From NCBI GenBank assembly GCA_041649335.1, contig JBAZNF010000015.1, positions 1 through 26,216 on the forward strand: a DNA stretch of 26,216 bases, in the 5' to 3' direction. The DNA comes from JBAYGJ01 sp041649335. Its GTDB lineage: Bacteria; Patescibacteriota; Patescibacteriia; UBA10025; JAHIVO01. This document shows positions 14,180 through 19,981 of this stretch, one piece after another (the stretch's first letter is position 1; each line of letters begins with the position of its first letter). A program made the translations under genes and the position numbers. The notes under the pieces are model-generated. The model searched no databases. It saw nothing but the letters and a program-made list of their open reading frames with translations, and was not told the DNA's origin.

Positions 14180-14739
14180 AAGGGGCTGAATAATTCGTTG
14201 GCTTTTTTCAGGGCGCGGTGTTGGAGCACCTTGACGTTTGATTCGCTTTCGTTCAGCGCCTCGGCTGTTTCGGCGATGGTCATGTTTTTCAAGAACCGGC
14301 AGTCCAGGACCCGGCGGTAGTTTTCAGGCAATGATTTGAGGATATTCTCCGCCCGAGATTCTTTTATCGCGGCCAGTGATTCGATTTCCCTATCAGTATC
14401 TGTCGACAATACCACGGCGCGTGCGTCCTGATGGAAATTCTCAAGCGGGATAAGGGGATGCCGATAGTATTTGCGCCAGTAGTCAGCTACCGTCCGTTTG
14501 GCGATCGCATAGAGCCAGTTCTTGAATGATGCCTGGCCACGGAAGGACGGCAATCGGCGGACCATTTTCAGGAAAATTTCTGAGGTCAGGTCTTCGGCCG
14601 TCTGCCGGTGGCCGCATTGCGCGTAACAATAGCGGTACAACGGAGGCAAATAACGTTCGTACAGCTGGCACAGGGCGTTTTCGCTGCCGTTTTGGGCATC
14701 AGCAGCTAATTGCATGTCGTTGTGTAAGAGTTCATCCAT
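14176..14739 (-). CDS. ECF-like RNA polymerase sigma factor
   Basis: 187 aa. Region 2 spans about residues 24-92: LYERYLPPLYRYCYAQCG, AEDLTSEIFLKMVRRLPSF and SFKNWLYAIAKRTVADYWRK. Region 4 spans about 131-184: ENILKSLPENYRRVLDCRFL, MTIAETAEALNESESNVKVLQHRALKKA. Regions 1 and 3 are absent, as in ECF sigma factors. It directs RNA polymerase to a small set of promoters. The gene overlaps the following propeller gene by four bases. No SD precedes the ATG. The 105 bp before argS hold an ATATAC-A-GTATAT palindrome that may be a target or operator for the pair. Confidence 0.9.
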   Translation of the reverse strand: MDELLHNDMQLAADAQNGSENALCQLYERYLPPLYRYCYAQCGHRQTAEDLTSEIFLKMVRRLPSFRGQASFKNWLYAIAKRTVADYWRKYYRHPLIPLENFHQDARAVVLSTDTDREIESLAAIKESRAENILKSLPENYRRVLDCRFLKNMTIAETAEALNESESNVKVLQHRALKKANELFSPL

Positions 14740-14763
14740 AACGTATAGTCGTCAGGGGGTTAC

Positions 14764-14783
14764 ATATACAGTATATCGTATAT
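14764..14783. promoter_or_regulatory. ATATAC-A-GTATAT palindrome with a third half-site
   Basis: ATATAC (14764-14769), one A, then GTATAT (14771-14776) make a perfect 13-bp palindrome. A further GTATAT copy follows at 14778-14783. It lies in the divergent region between the sigma factor and argS and overlaps a TATACT on the minus strand. Confidence 0.4.
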
Positions 14784-14829
14784 TTGCTTATTGGGCATAT
14801 CGGAGGTTTTTTTATTCTTACTGCAAAAA

Positions 14830-14838
14830 TGCTATACT
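14830..14838 (+). promoter_or_regulatory. Extended -10 promoter for argS (leaderless type)
   Basis: TGC TATACT (TG at 14830-14831, TATACT at 14833-14838) lies only 6 nt before the ATG, so transcription would begin at or next to the start codon. No good -35 is visible 17 nt upstream. Confidence 0.6.
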
Positions 14839-14844
14839 GTAGCC

Positions 14845-16512
14845 ATGAATTTCAAAAATCAACTTAGTAAAAAAATATTAAAGATAGTTATACGTTTGTG
14901 GCCGCAAACTTCAGAGGCGTATTTTTCCGCAGAGGTTGACGCGCCGCCGGACCGGAAGTTCGGTGATTATACGACCAATGCAGCCATGAAGCTGGCCGGC
15001 ATTGTCCATCAGAGTCCGATGGAAATCGCCAAACAGATTGTCACCATCATGGGCAAGACGCAGGGAATACGTGAAACGCATGTAGTGGCGCCGGGATTCA
15101 TTAATTTTTTCTTGGATGAGAAATGGCTGATGAAGCAAGCTGAGGAGATTCTCCGCGAAAAATCGCGATACGGCCGCTCTGACGTCGGCGCCAGCAAGCG
15201 CGTTGTGGTCGAGTTCGTTTCAGCCAATCCGACGGGTCCGTTGACGATTGGCAACGGTCGCGCCGCCTTTGGCGGCGATGCACTGTGTAATATTTTACAG
15301 TTGGCCGGTTACCGGCCGTACCGGGAGTATTATGTCAATGACGTCGGCAACCAGGTAAATATCCTGGCCGAATCCGTGCTGCGCCGGTACTGGCAGCACC
15401 AGGGGATCAAGGTGGATTTTCCGGACTACTGTTACCAGGGCGCGTATATCGACGAGCTGGCTCAGACGCTTTACCTACCGAACTATAAATTATCCAACAT
15501 GCACAAGCTGGAAGCGGTCCGGGACAAGATTAAGGGGCGCATCCTCGAGAAGATGGTCGGCGGCATCAAACGGGTCCTCGTGAAGCAGGCCGGCGTGCGG
15601 TATGATGCCTGGTTTTCGGAAAAATCACTGTATACGTCCGGGCTGGTGGACAAAGTGTTGACGTTGCTGAAAGAAAAAAAATTGTTGTACAAATCCGAAG
15701 GCGCCATTTGGCTCAAGACGAAAGAGTACGGCGACGACAAGGACCGGGTGCTGATAAAGGCGGACGGCGATCCGGTATATTTCCTGTCTGATATCGCTCT
15801 GCGTTACCACCGTTTTTTCAAGCGTGCATTCACCAAGGAAATATTCATCCTCGGCGCCGACCACCACGGGTACCAGGGCAGGATGCAAGCCGCCATGTCC
15901 ATCCTCGGCCAGGCTGGCAAACTGGACATTATCATCGTCCAGCTGGTCCGTTTGCTGAAGCACGGCCAGGAAGTGCGCATGTCAAAACGGTCGGGCACGT
16001 TTGTCACGATGGAGGAGCTCATCAATGAGGTGGGGGCGGACGCGGCCAGGTATTTTTTCCTGATGTATGATTTCAATACCCATATGGATTTTAACATGGA
16101 CCTGGCAAAAAAGAGGTCGAAAGACAACCCGGTGTATTATGTCCAATACGCCCATGCCAGGATCTGTAGTATAATGAGGAAGGTCAAAGAACAAGCGGTA
16201 AAAAACAAGGCAAAACAGCATGCTTCCGGTCCCAGCGTGAAAGCGCCGTTGGAGTCGGCGGAACTGCGATTGCTCAGGCAGCTGATCAAGTGGCCCGAAT
16301 TGGTGGAAGAAATCGCCCGATCATATCAGGTGCACGTATTGACCGCGTATGCGACGACACTGGCTACGGAGTTCCATAATTTTTACACACAGTGCCGGGT
16401 CATCAACGGCCGCGAGGTCAACCAGTCCCGCGTGGTCCTGCTCAAGGCCACCCAGCAAGTGATGCAGAACGTACTGACGGTCATGGGCATCACGGCACCG
16501 GAAAAGATGTAA
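14845..16512 (+). CDS. argS: Arginyl-tRNA synthetase with altered HIGH motif
   Basis: 555 aa from the ATG at 14845; the longer frame from 14791 includes promoter sequence. It charges tRNA-Arg. Motifs: DAPPDRKFGDYTTNAAMKLA near the start, VEFVSANPTGPLTIGNGRA (123-139), EYYVNDVGNQV, ADHHGYQGRM, and RMSKRSGTFVTMEELI from residue 378 (the KMSK place). The C-terminal anticodon-binding domain (YVQYAHARICSIMRK) is present. The HIGH motif reads TIGN (134-137) instead of HxGH, so both catalytic-motif His are replaced; I recall similar forms in CPR ArgRS. The gene is first of a probable operon with two glycosyltransferases, 15 nt upstream of the first. Confidence 0.93.
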   Translation: MNFKNQLSKKILKIVIRLWPQTSEAYFSAEVDAPPDRKFGDYTTNAAMKLAGIVHQSPMEIAKQIVTIMGKTQGIRETHVVAPGFINFFLDEKWLMKQAEEILREKSRYGRSDVGASKRVVVEFVSANPTGPLTIGNGRAAFGGDALCNILQLAGYRPYREYYVNDVGNQVNILAESVLRRYWQHQGIKVDFPDYCYQGAYIDELAQTLYLPNYKLSNMHKLEAVRDKIKGRILEKMVGGIKRVLVKQAGVRYDAWFSEKSLYTSGLVDKVLTLLKEKKLLYKSEGAIWLKTKEYGDDKDRVLIKADGDPVYFLSDIALRYHRFFKRAFTKEIFILGADHHGYQGRMQAAMSILGQAGKLDIIIVQLVRLLKHGQEVRMSKRSGTFVTMEELINEVGADAARYFFLMYDFNTHMDFNMDLAKKRSKDNPVYYVQYAHARICSIMRKVKEQAVKNKAKQHASGPSVKAPLESAELRLLRQLIKWPELVEEIARSYQVHVLTAYATTLATEFHNFYTQCRVINGREVNQSRVVLLKATQQVMQNVLTVMGITAPEKM

Positions 16513-16527
16513 TCATAATTTCTTTTT

Positions 16528-17667
16528 ATGAAAATAGGCATTGACTGCCGGACAATTCTCAACCCAGTGGAGGGCGAACGCGGAGGCATCGGCCACTATA
16601 CGTATTATCTGGTCAAAACCATTATTGAGTCTGACAAGAAAAACCAGTATGCGCTGTATTTTGACTGGCGCGTCAAGGATACGCGTGAATTTGAACGGCC
16701 GAACGTCGAAATCAAGCATTTCCCGTTTTCTCAGTACAACAGTTATTTGCCGTTCGCGTATTCGCATATGCTGATCGCCGCGTACCTCATGAAAGAAAGC
16801 CTGGACGTCTACCATTCACCGGTTGCGTCGCTGCCGTTTACGTATCCAAAAAAATCCGTCATCACCGTGCATGATCTGGCCATGTACAAGAATCCGTCCT
16901 GGTATCCGTCCCAGATCATTACGTCCAAGCTGCTGGTGCCCCAGAGCTTGCGCAAAGCCGACAAGATCATTGCCGTTTCGGAAAGCACCAAGCGCGACTT
17001 GAAATCCATTTTCAATATCAATGCGAAAAAAATCGCTGTCATCCATGAGGGCGCGGTAGTAGACAAGATCCCGGTCAAGAACAAAAAAATTGATTCCATC
17101 AGCAAATACCAGCTCGGCAACGGTTTTTTCCTGTTTATTGGCACGCTGGCCCCGCGGAAAAATGTCGTGACCTTAGTCCGCGCTTACAAGAAATTACTGG
17201 AATGGGATTCGGAGTTTTCCGCCTATCCGCTGGTCATCGCCGGCAGCAAGGATTTCAGGCACGAAGACGTTTTCAACACCATTAAGGAGCTGAAAATAAC
17301 CAAGCAGGTTAAGTACCTGGGCTATGTGACGCATAACCAGAAAATCGAGCTGTTGAAGAAGGCGACGGCTTTCGTATTCCCATCACTCTATGAGGGTTTC
17401 GGGTTGCCGGTCCTGGAGGCAATGACATGTGGTACACCGGTCATTACCAGTCGGGCCTCATCCCTGCCGGAAGTTGCCGGCCGGGCAGCGTTGCTGGTCG
17501 ACCCCCTGAAGGAGCTGGAAATCGCCAAGGCTATGAGACGCCTGCTGGAAAATACGGACCTGCGAAAAAGACTGGAAACCCTCGGGTATGCCCAGGCTAA
17601 GAAGTTCTCCTGGCAGTCGTGCGCTGCCCAGACGATCCAGGTCTACCAGTCATTGTCCAAGAAGTAA
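16528..17667 (+). CDS. GT4-family glycosyltransferase
   Basis: 379 aa, GT-B fold, GT4 family. The N-terminal part opens MKIGIDCRTILN, with GGIGHYTYYL (19-28) and VHDLAMY; the C-terminal donor-binding part has FIGTLAPRKN (203-212, with the Arg-Lys pair) and EGFGLPVLE (E289 and E297, the E-x7-E motif). It transfers a sugar from a nucleotide donor to an unknown acceptor, probably in cell-envelope or glycan building. It starts 15 nt after argS with a U-rich, SD-less start. The following GT4 gene begins 19 nt after its stop, so both probably act on one glycan. Confidence 0.9.
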   Translation: MKIGIDCRTILNPVEGERGGIGHYTYYLVKTIIESDKKNQYALYFDWRVKDTREFERPNVEIKHFPFSQYNSYLPFAYSHMLIAAYLMKESLDVYHSPVASLPFTYPKKSVITVHDLAMYKNPSWYPSQIITSKLLVPQSLRKADKIIAVSESTKRDLKSIFNINAKKIAVIHEGAVVDKIPVKNKKIDSISKYQLGNGFFLFIGTLAPRKNVVTLVRAYKKLLEWDSEFSAYPLVIAGSKDFRHEDVFNTIKELKITKQVKYLGYVTHNQKIELLKKATAFVFPSLYEGFGLPVLEAMTCGTPVITSRASSLPEVAGRAALLVDPLKELEIAKAMRRLLENTDLRKRLETLGYAQAKKFSWQSCAAQTIQVYQSLSKK

Positions 17668-17686
17668 TTTTTTCGATTTTTTTACG

Positions 17687-18772
17687 ATGCATATAGGCAT
17701 AGACGGCCGGGCAGTCGGGACGATTGGGGGGATCGGCCGCTATGCCCGTGAATTGATTTCCGCGGTGGTAACCGGCGAACACGAACATTCGTTCACTGTT
17801 TTTATTTATACTGATCAGCCCAGCGGGTGGATCCCGGCCCACGCCAGGGTAGTGGCGCTGGACCGGGGGCAGAAAAAAAGGCTGCCGTTCATCTGGGAGC
17901 ACTGCCTGTTGTCCGGGTATATCCGGCAGCACGGCGTGGACCTGATGCATTTCCCGAATCCAACCGCGCCGCTTAATTATTCACAGCCGTTCGTGGCCAC
18001 GGTTCATGACGTGAGTATTTTTGAGCATCCGGAATGGCACCAGCCACACCAGTTCATCAGTAAGCGTTGGGCCGTGCCGCGTACTTTCCGTCGGGCTCGG
18101 CGTCTTATCGCCGTGTCGGCCGCAGTGCGGGAAGGCGTGAAGCGTGTTTTCCATGTTCCGGATAACCGGTTGTCAGTGGTCCCTAATGGCGTCAACACAA
18201 ATATTTTCCAGGCGGTAGACAGGACACAGACGGACGTGACGCTGAAAAAATACGGCATCGCCGGCAAGTACCTGTTATTCGTCGGCACGCCCGCCCCGTA
18301 TAAAAATCTGCGGATGATCGTGGAAATTGCCCAGCGAACGGAGTACCAAGTGGTGGTAGTCGGACCGGCCGGACAGTCGGATGTTTCACCCAAAGGCGAT
18401 AATGGCATTGACAATGTTGTTTATACCGGAGTGTTGCCTCCTGACTCTCCGGAGCTGGTGCACCTGTACAACCGGGCGTTCTTGCTGATCCAGCCGTCGC
18501 TGTATGAAAGTTTCGGCCTGCCGATCCTGGAGGCGCTGGCATGCGGTACGACGGCTATCGTAGCGGACATCCCCAGCTTGCGGGACATTTACCATGAGAC
18601 GGTACTGTACGCGTCACCGAAAAAAACTGATGACTGGCTGCGGACGATCAAAATGGCGGAAGACGACCCGATCCGAGAAAATTGCCTCAAACTCTCCAAA
18701 TATCTCGTTAGCGCCCATTCCTGGGATCGGATCGCGGAGGCGACAGTGAGGGTGTATGAAGATAGTGTTTAG
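17687..18772 (+). CDS. Second GT4-family glycosyltransferase
   Basis: 361 aa from the ATG at 17687 (MHIGIDGRAVG), chosen because it aligns with the N-terminus of the preceding enzyme; the longer frame would overlap that gene. It has the same fold marks: GGIGRYARELI, VHDVSIFEHPEW, FVGTPAPYKN (198-207) and ESFGLPILE (E274 and E282). The two enzymes are related but clearly distinct, so they are an old duplication or a paired set with different substrates. The start is preceded by a T-run and lacks an SD. It is the last gene of the argS unit. Confidence 0.9.
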   Translation: MHIGIDGRAVGTIGGIGRYARELISAVVTGEHEHSFTVFIYTDQPSGWIPAHARVVALDRGQKKRLPFIWEHCLLSGYIRQHGVDLMHFPNPTAPLNYSQPFVATVHDVSIFEHPEWHQPHQFISKRWAVPRTFRRARRLIAVSAAVREGVKRVFHVPDNRLSVVPNGVNTNIFQAVDRTQTDVTLKKYGIAGKYLLFVGTPAPYKNLRMIVEIAQRTEYQVVVVGPAGQSDVSPKGDNGIDNVVYTGVLPPDSPELVHLYNRAFLLIQPSLYESFGLPILEALACGTTAIVADIPSLRDIYHETVLYASPKKTDDWLRTIKMAEDDPIRENCLKLSKYLVSAHSWDRIAEATVRVYEDSV

Positions 18773-18845
18773 TCACTAGTAGGTTAGTATTTAGGGGGCT
18801 GGGTATCGGTCGCTGGTTAAAAGTTGAAGGAAGTGTGTATAGATG

Positions 18846-18878
18846 AAAGTTATTGGTTTATTGTCTCATAATAACTTT
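18846..18878 (+). terminator. Weak terminator candidate after the glycosyltransferases
   Basis: AAAGTTATT (18846-18854) pairs perfectly with AATAACTTT (18870-18878) around a 15-nt loop, followed by TT then CCC. The stem is AT-rich and the T run short. It lies about 75 nt after the stop codon. The 150-base gap otherwise shows only the DUF167 promoter candidate. Confidence 0.35.
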
Positions 18879-18889
18879 TTCCCTATAAC
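18861..18889 (+). promoter_or_regulatory. Promoter candidate for the DUF167 gene
   Basis: TTGTCT (18861-18866), a 17-nt spacer and TATAAC (18884-18889). The -35 matches consensus at four positions and the -10 at five. The leader would be about 30 nt. It overlaps the weak hairpin at 18846-18878. Confidence 0.4.
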
Positions 18890-18924
18890 CATACTGTCAT
18901 CCTTTAACATCCAACCTAGACTAT

Positions 18925-19239
18925 ATGTGGTACTACGAAAAAGACGGCGGGACCGTCATTCAAATAAAAGTCATTTCCGGGGCGCGGCAGTCGGGCGCGG
19001 TTGGGGTGCAAGGGGATTACCTGAAAATAAAAATTTCCGCACGGCCGGAAAAGGGAAAAGCGAATGAGGCGCTGGTTGATTTTTTATCCGAACGATTGGA
19101 TGTCCCGCCGACTGCCATCCGGATTGTACGGGGTAATGTCCAGCCGCTGAAAATCGTATTTGTTCCCGTGTCCAGCCAGGTATTCAAACGATCATGCCTG
19201 GTCAGTTCCCCAGCTGTCCGGAAAGCCGGTGAAAAATAG
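18925..19239 (+). CDS. DUF167 / YggU-family protein
   Basis: 104 aa. The family core is clear: VISGARQSGAVGVQGDYLKIKISARPEKGKANEALVDFLSERLDVPPTAIRIVRGNVQPLKIVFV, read here in pieces: KISARPEKGKAN (Gly-Lys-Ala-Asn box), LVDFLSERLDVP, and IRIVRGNVQPLK. YggU proteins are small, single-domain and of unsettled function. This one has about 20 extra C-terminal residues without a clear fold. The start at the ATG gives the family's usual N-terminus; no SD is seen. It stands alone between the glycosyltransferases and the microprotein unit. Confidence 0.85.
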   Translation: MWYYEKDGGTVIQIKVISGARQSGAVGVQGDYLKIKISARPEKGKANEALVDFLSERLDVPPTAIRIVRGNVQPLKIVFVPVSSQVFKRSCLVSSPAVRKAGEK

Positions 19240-19293
19240 ATTTGAATAATTTTCAAACACTGAAACCGGTGCTTTCCGTGAGGGGCTTTACCG

Positions 19294-19321
19294 TTGACGT
19301 GCAGTATCATTTATATATAAT
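19294..19321 (+). promoter_or_regulatory. Promoter of the 26-aa microprotein unit
   Basis: TTGACG (19294-19299), a 16-nt spacer and a perfect TATAAT (19316-19321). The leader to the ATG at 19343 is about 15 nt. Confidence 0.6.
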
Positions 19322-19342
19322 TATTATATAAGGTTGTACGCC

Positions 19343-19423
19343 ATGAATATTCTCTTAAAATTAGTATTGTTGCCGGTTTGGCTGATTTTCAAAGTTTTTG
19401 GCATAGATATTTTTGACGAGTAA
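19343..19423 (+). CDS. 26-aa hydrophobic microprotein
   Basis: The frame reads MNILLKLVLLPVWL then IFKVFGIDIFDE. Two Lys flank a hydrophobic stretch of about 20 residues, and the end is acidic. This fits one membrane helix with the C-terminus perhaps outside. A consensus-like promoter lies 22 nt upstream of the ATG and a clear intrinsic terminator follows 23 nt after the stop, so a transcript of about 140 nt carries just this frame. AAGG 9 nt before the ATG is a weak SD. The alternative is that the transcript is a small RNA and the frame is chance. I recognise no family. The next gene also encodes a small membrane protein. Confidence 0.55.
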   Translation: MNILLKLVLLPVWLIFKVFGIDIFDE

Positions 19424-19446
19424 GCGCATCGGTAACAGGCTAACGT

Positions 19447-19470
19447 TATCCTCGCATGAGGGTATTTTTT
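19447..19470 (+). terminator. Intrinsic terminator of the microprotein unit
   Basis: A 7-bp stem TATCCTC/GAGGGTA (19447-19453 with 19458-19464, one G-U pair), loop GCAT, followed directly by six T. Confidence 0.75.
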
Positions 19471-19472
19471 GG

Positions 19473-19501
19473 TTGACAAAGGCCGGTTGACGGCGTATAG
19501 T
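19473..19501 (+). promoter_or_regulatory. Strong promoter of the 113-aa membrane protein gene
   Basis: Perfect TTGACA (19473-19478), a 17-nt spacer and TATAGT (19496-19501), starting only 3 nt after the previous terminator. Confidence 0.7.
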
Positions 19502-19539
19502 TTTATATTGATCTTTTATAACTTACATTAAGGAGGCGT

Positions 19540-19881
19540 ATGGGGGCATTCCTTTTCTTTGTTTTTATGGGCTGCCTGATAGTTTTAGCCTTCATCAAAT
19601 TTAAAGAGGAATTCGCCGGTCAGTATAAATCCGGATTGTGGTTTAGACGGATGACCAGTTTTGGCCAGAAGTTTGATCCGGAGGATTGCACCATCGAACA
19701 TTTACTGCATGTCATAGCTGACACAGGCAAGTATTCAGACAAGTATGTACTGGCACTGGCCAGGCTGGTGCCTTATCCCGACATACAGCATTTGGAAGCA
19801 ATCCGGATGGCCACGTCCGAACACCGGCCTTTTCTCCTGCCAAAAATGCAGGCGGCTGACATAGGCAAGCCGATCCTATAA
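19540..19881 (+). CDS. Small single-helix membrane protein of unknown function
   Basis: 113 aa. Residues 2-20 are a membrane helix right at the N-terminus (GAFLFFVFMGCLIVLAFI), followed by a soluble part of about 90 residues with helical patterning: EDCTIEHLLHVIADTGKYSDKY, ALARLVPYPDIQHLEAIRMA. The soluble part probably faces the cytoplasm, because basic residues follow the helix (KFKEEFAGQYK, WFRR). AAGGAGG stands close before the ATG. With a consensus promoter and a strong terminator it is a single-gene unit and should be well expressed. I recognise no family; it lies next to the microprotein unit. Confidence 0.75.
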   Translation: MGAFLFFVFMGCLIVLAFIKFKEEFAGQYKSGLWFRRMTSFGQKFDPEDCTIEHLLHVIADTGKYSDKYVLALARLVPYPDIQHLEAIRMATSEHRPFLLPKMQAADIGKPIL

Positions 19882-19886
19882 ACATG

Positions 19887-19917
19887 GCTTCGGGTCCAGT
19901 GACTTGAAGCTTTTTTT
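19887..19917 (+). terminator. Intrinsic terminator before ileS
   Basis: A 10-bp stem (19887-19896 with 19901-19910, two G-U pairs), loop CAGT, followed by seven T and further T-rich sequence. It starts 6 nt after the stop codon. Confidence 0.85.
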
Positions 19918-19940
19918 ATTTTTTAATGGATACCGTCGGC

Positions 19941-19969
19941 TGGACAAGGTGTTATTTTTTCAGTACAAT
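19941..19969 (+). promoter_or_regulatory. Promoter of ileS-recO
   Basis: TGGACA (19941-19946), a 17-nt spacer and TACAAT (19964-19969), one mismatch in each box. The -10 ends 12 nt before the ATG, leaving a leader of only about 5 nt and no room for an SD. Confidence 0.65.
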
Positions 19970-19981
19970 CAGTAGTACATT

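Noticed and set aside
18843..19067. 74-codon plus frame overlapping the DUF167 start
   Set aside because: Overlaps DUF167 in another frame, and its composition is not protein-like after the first 20 codons.
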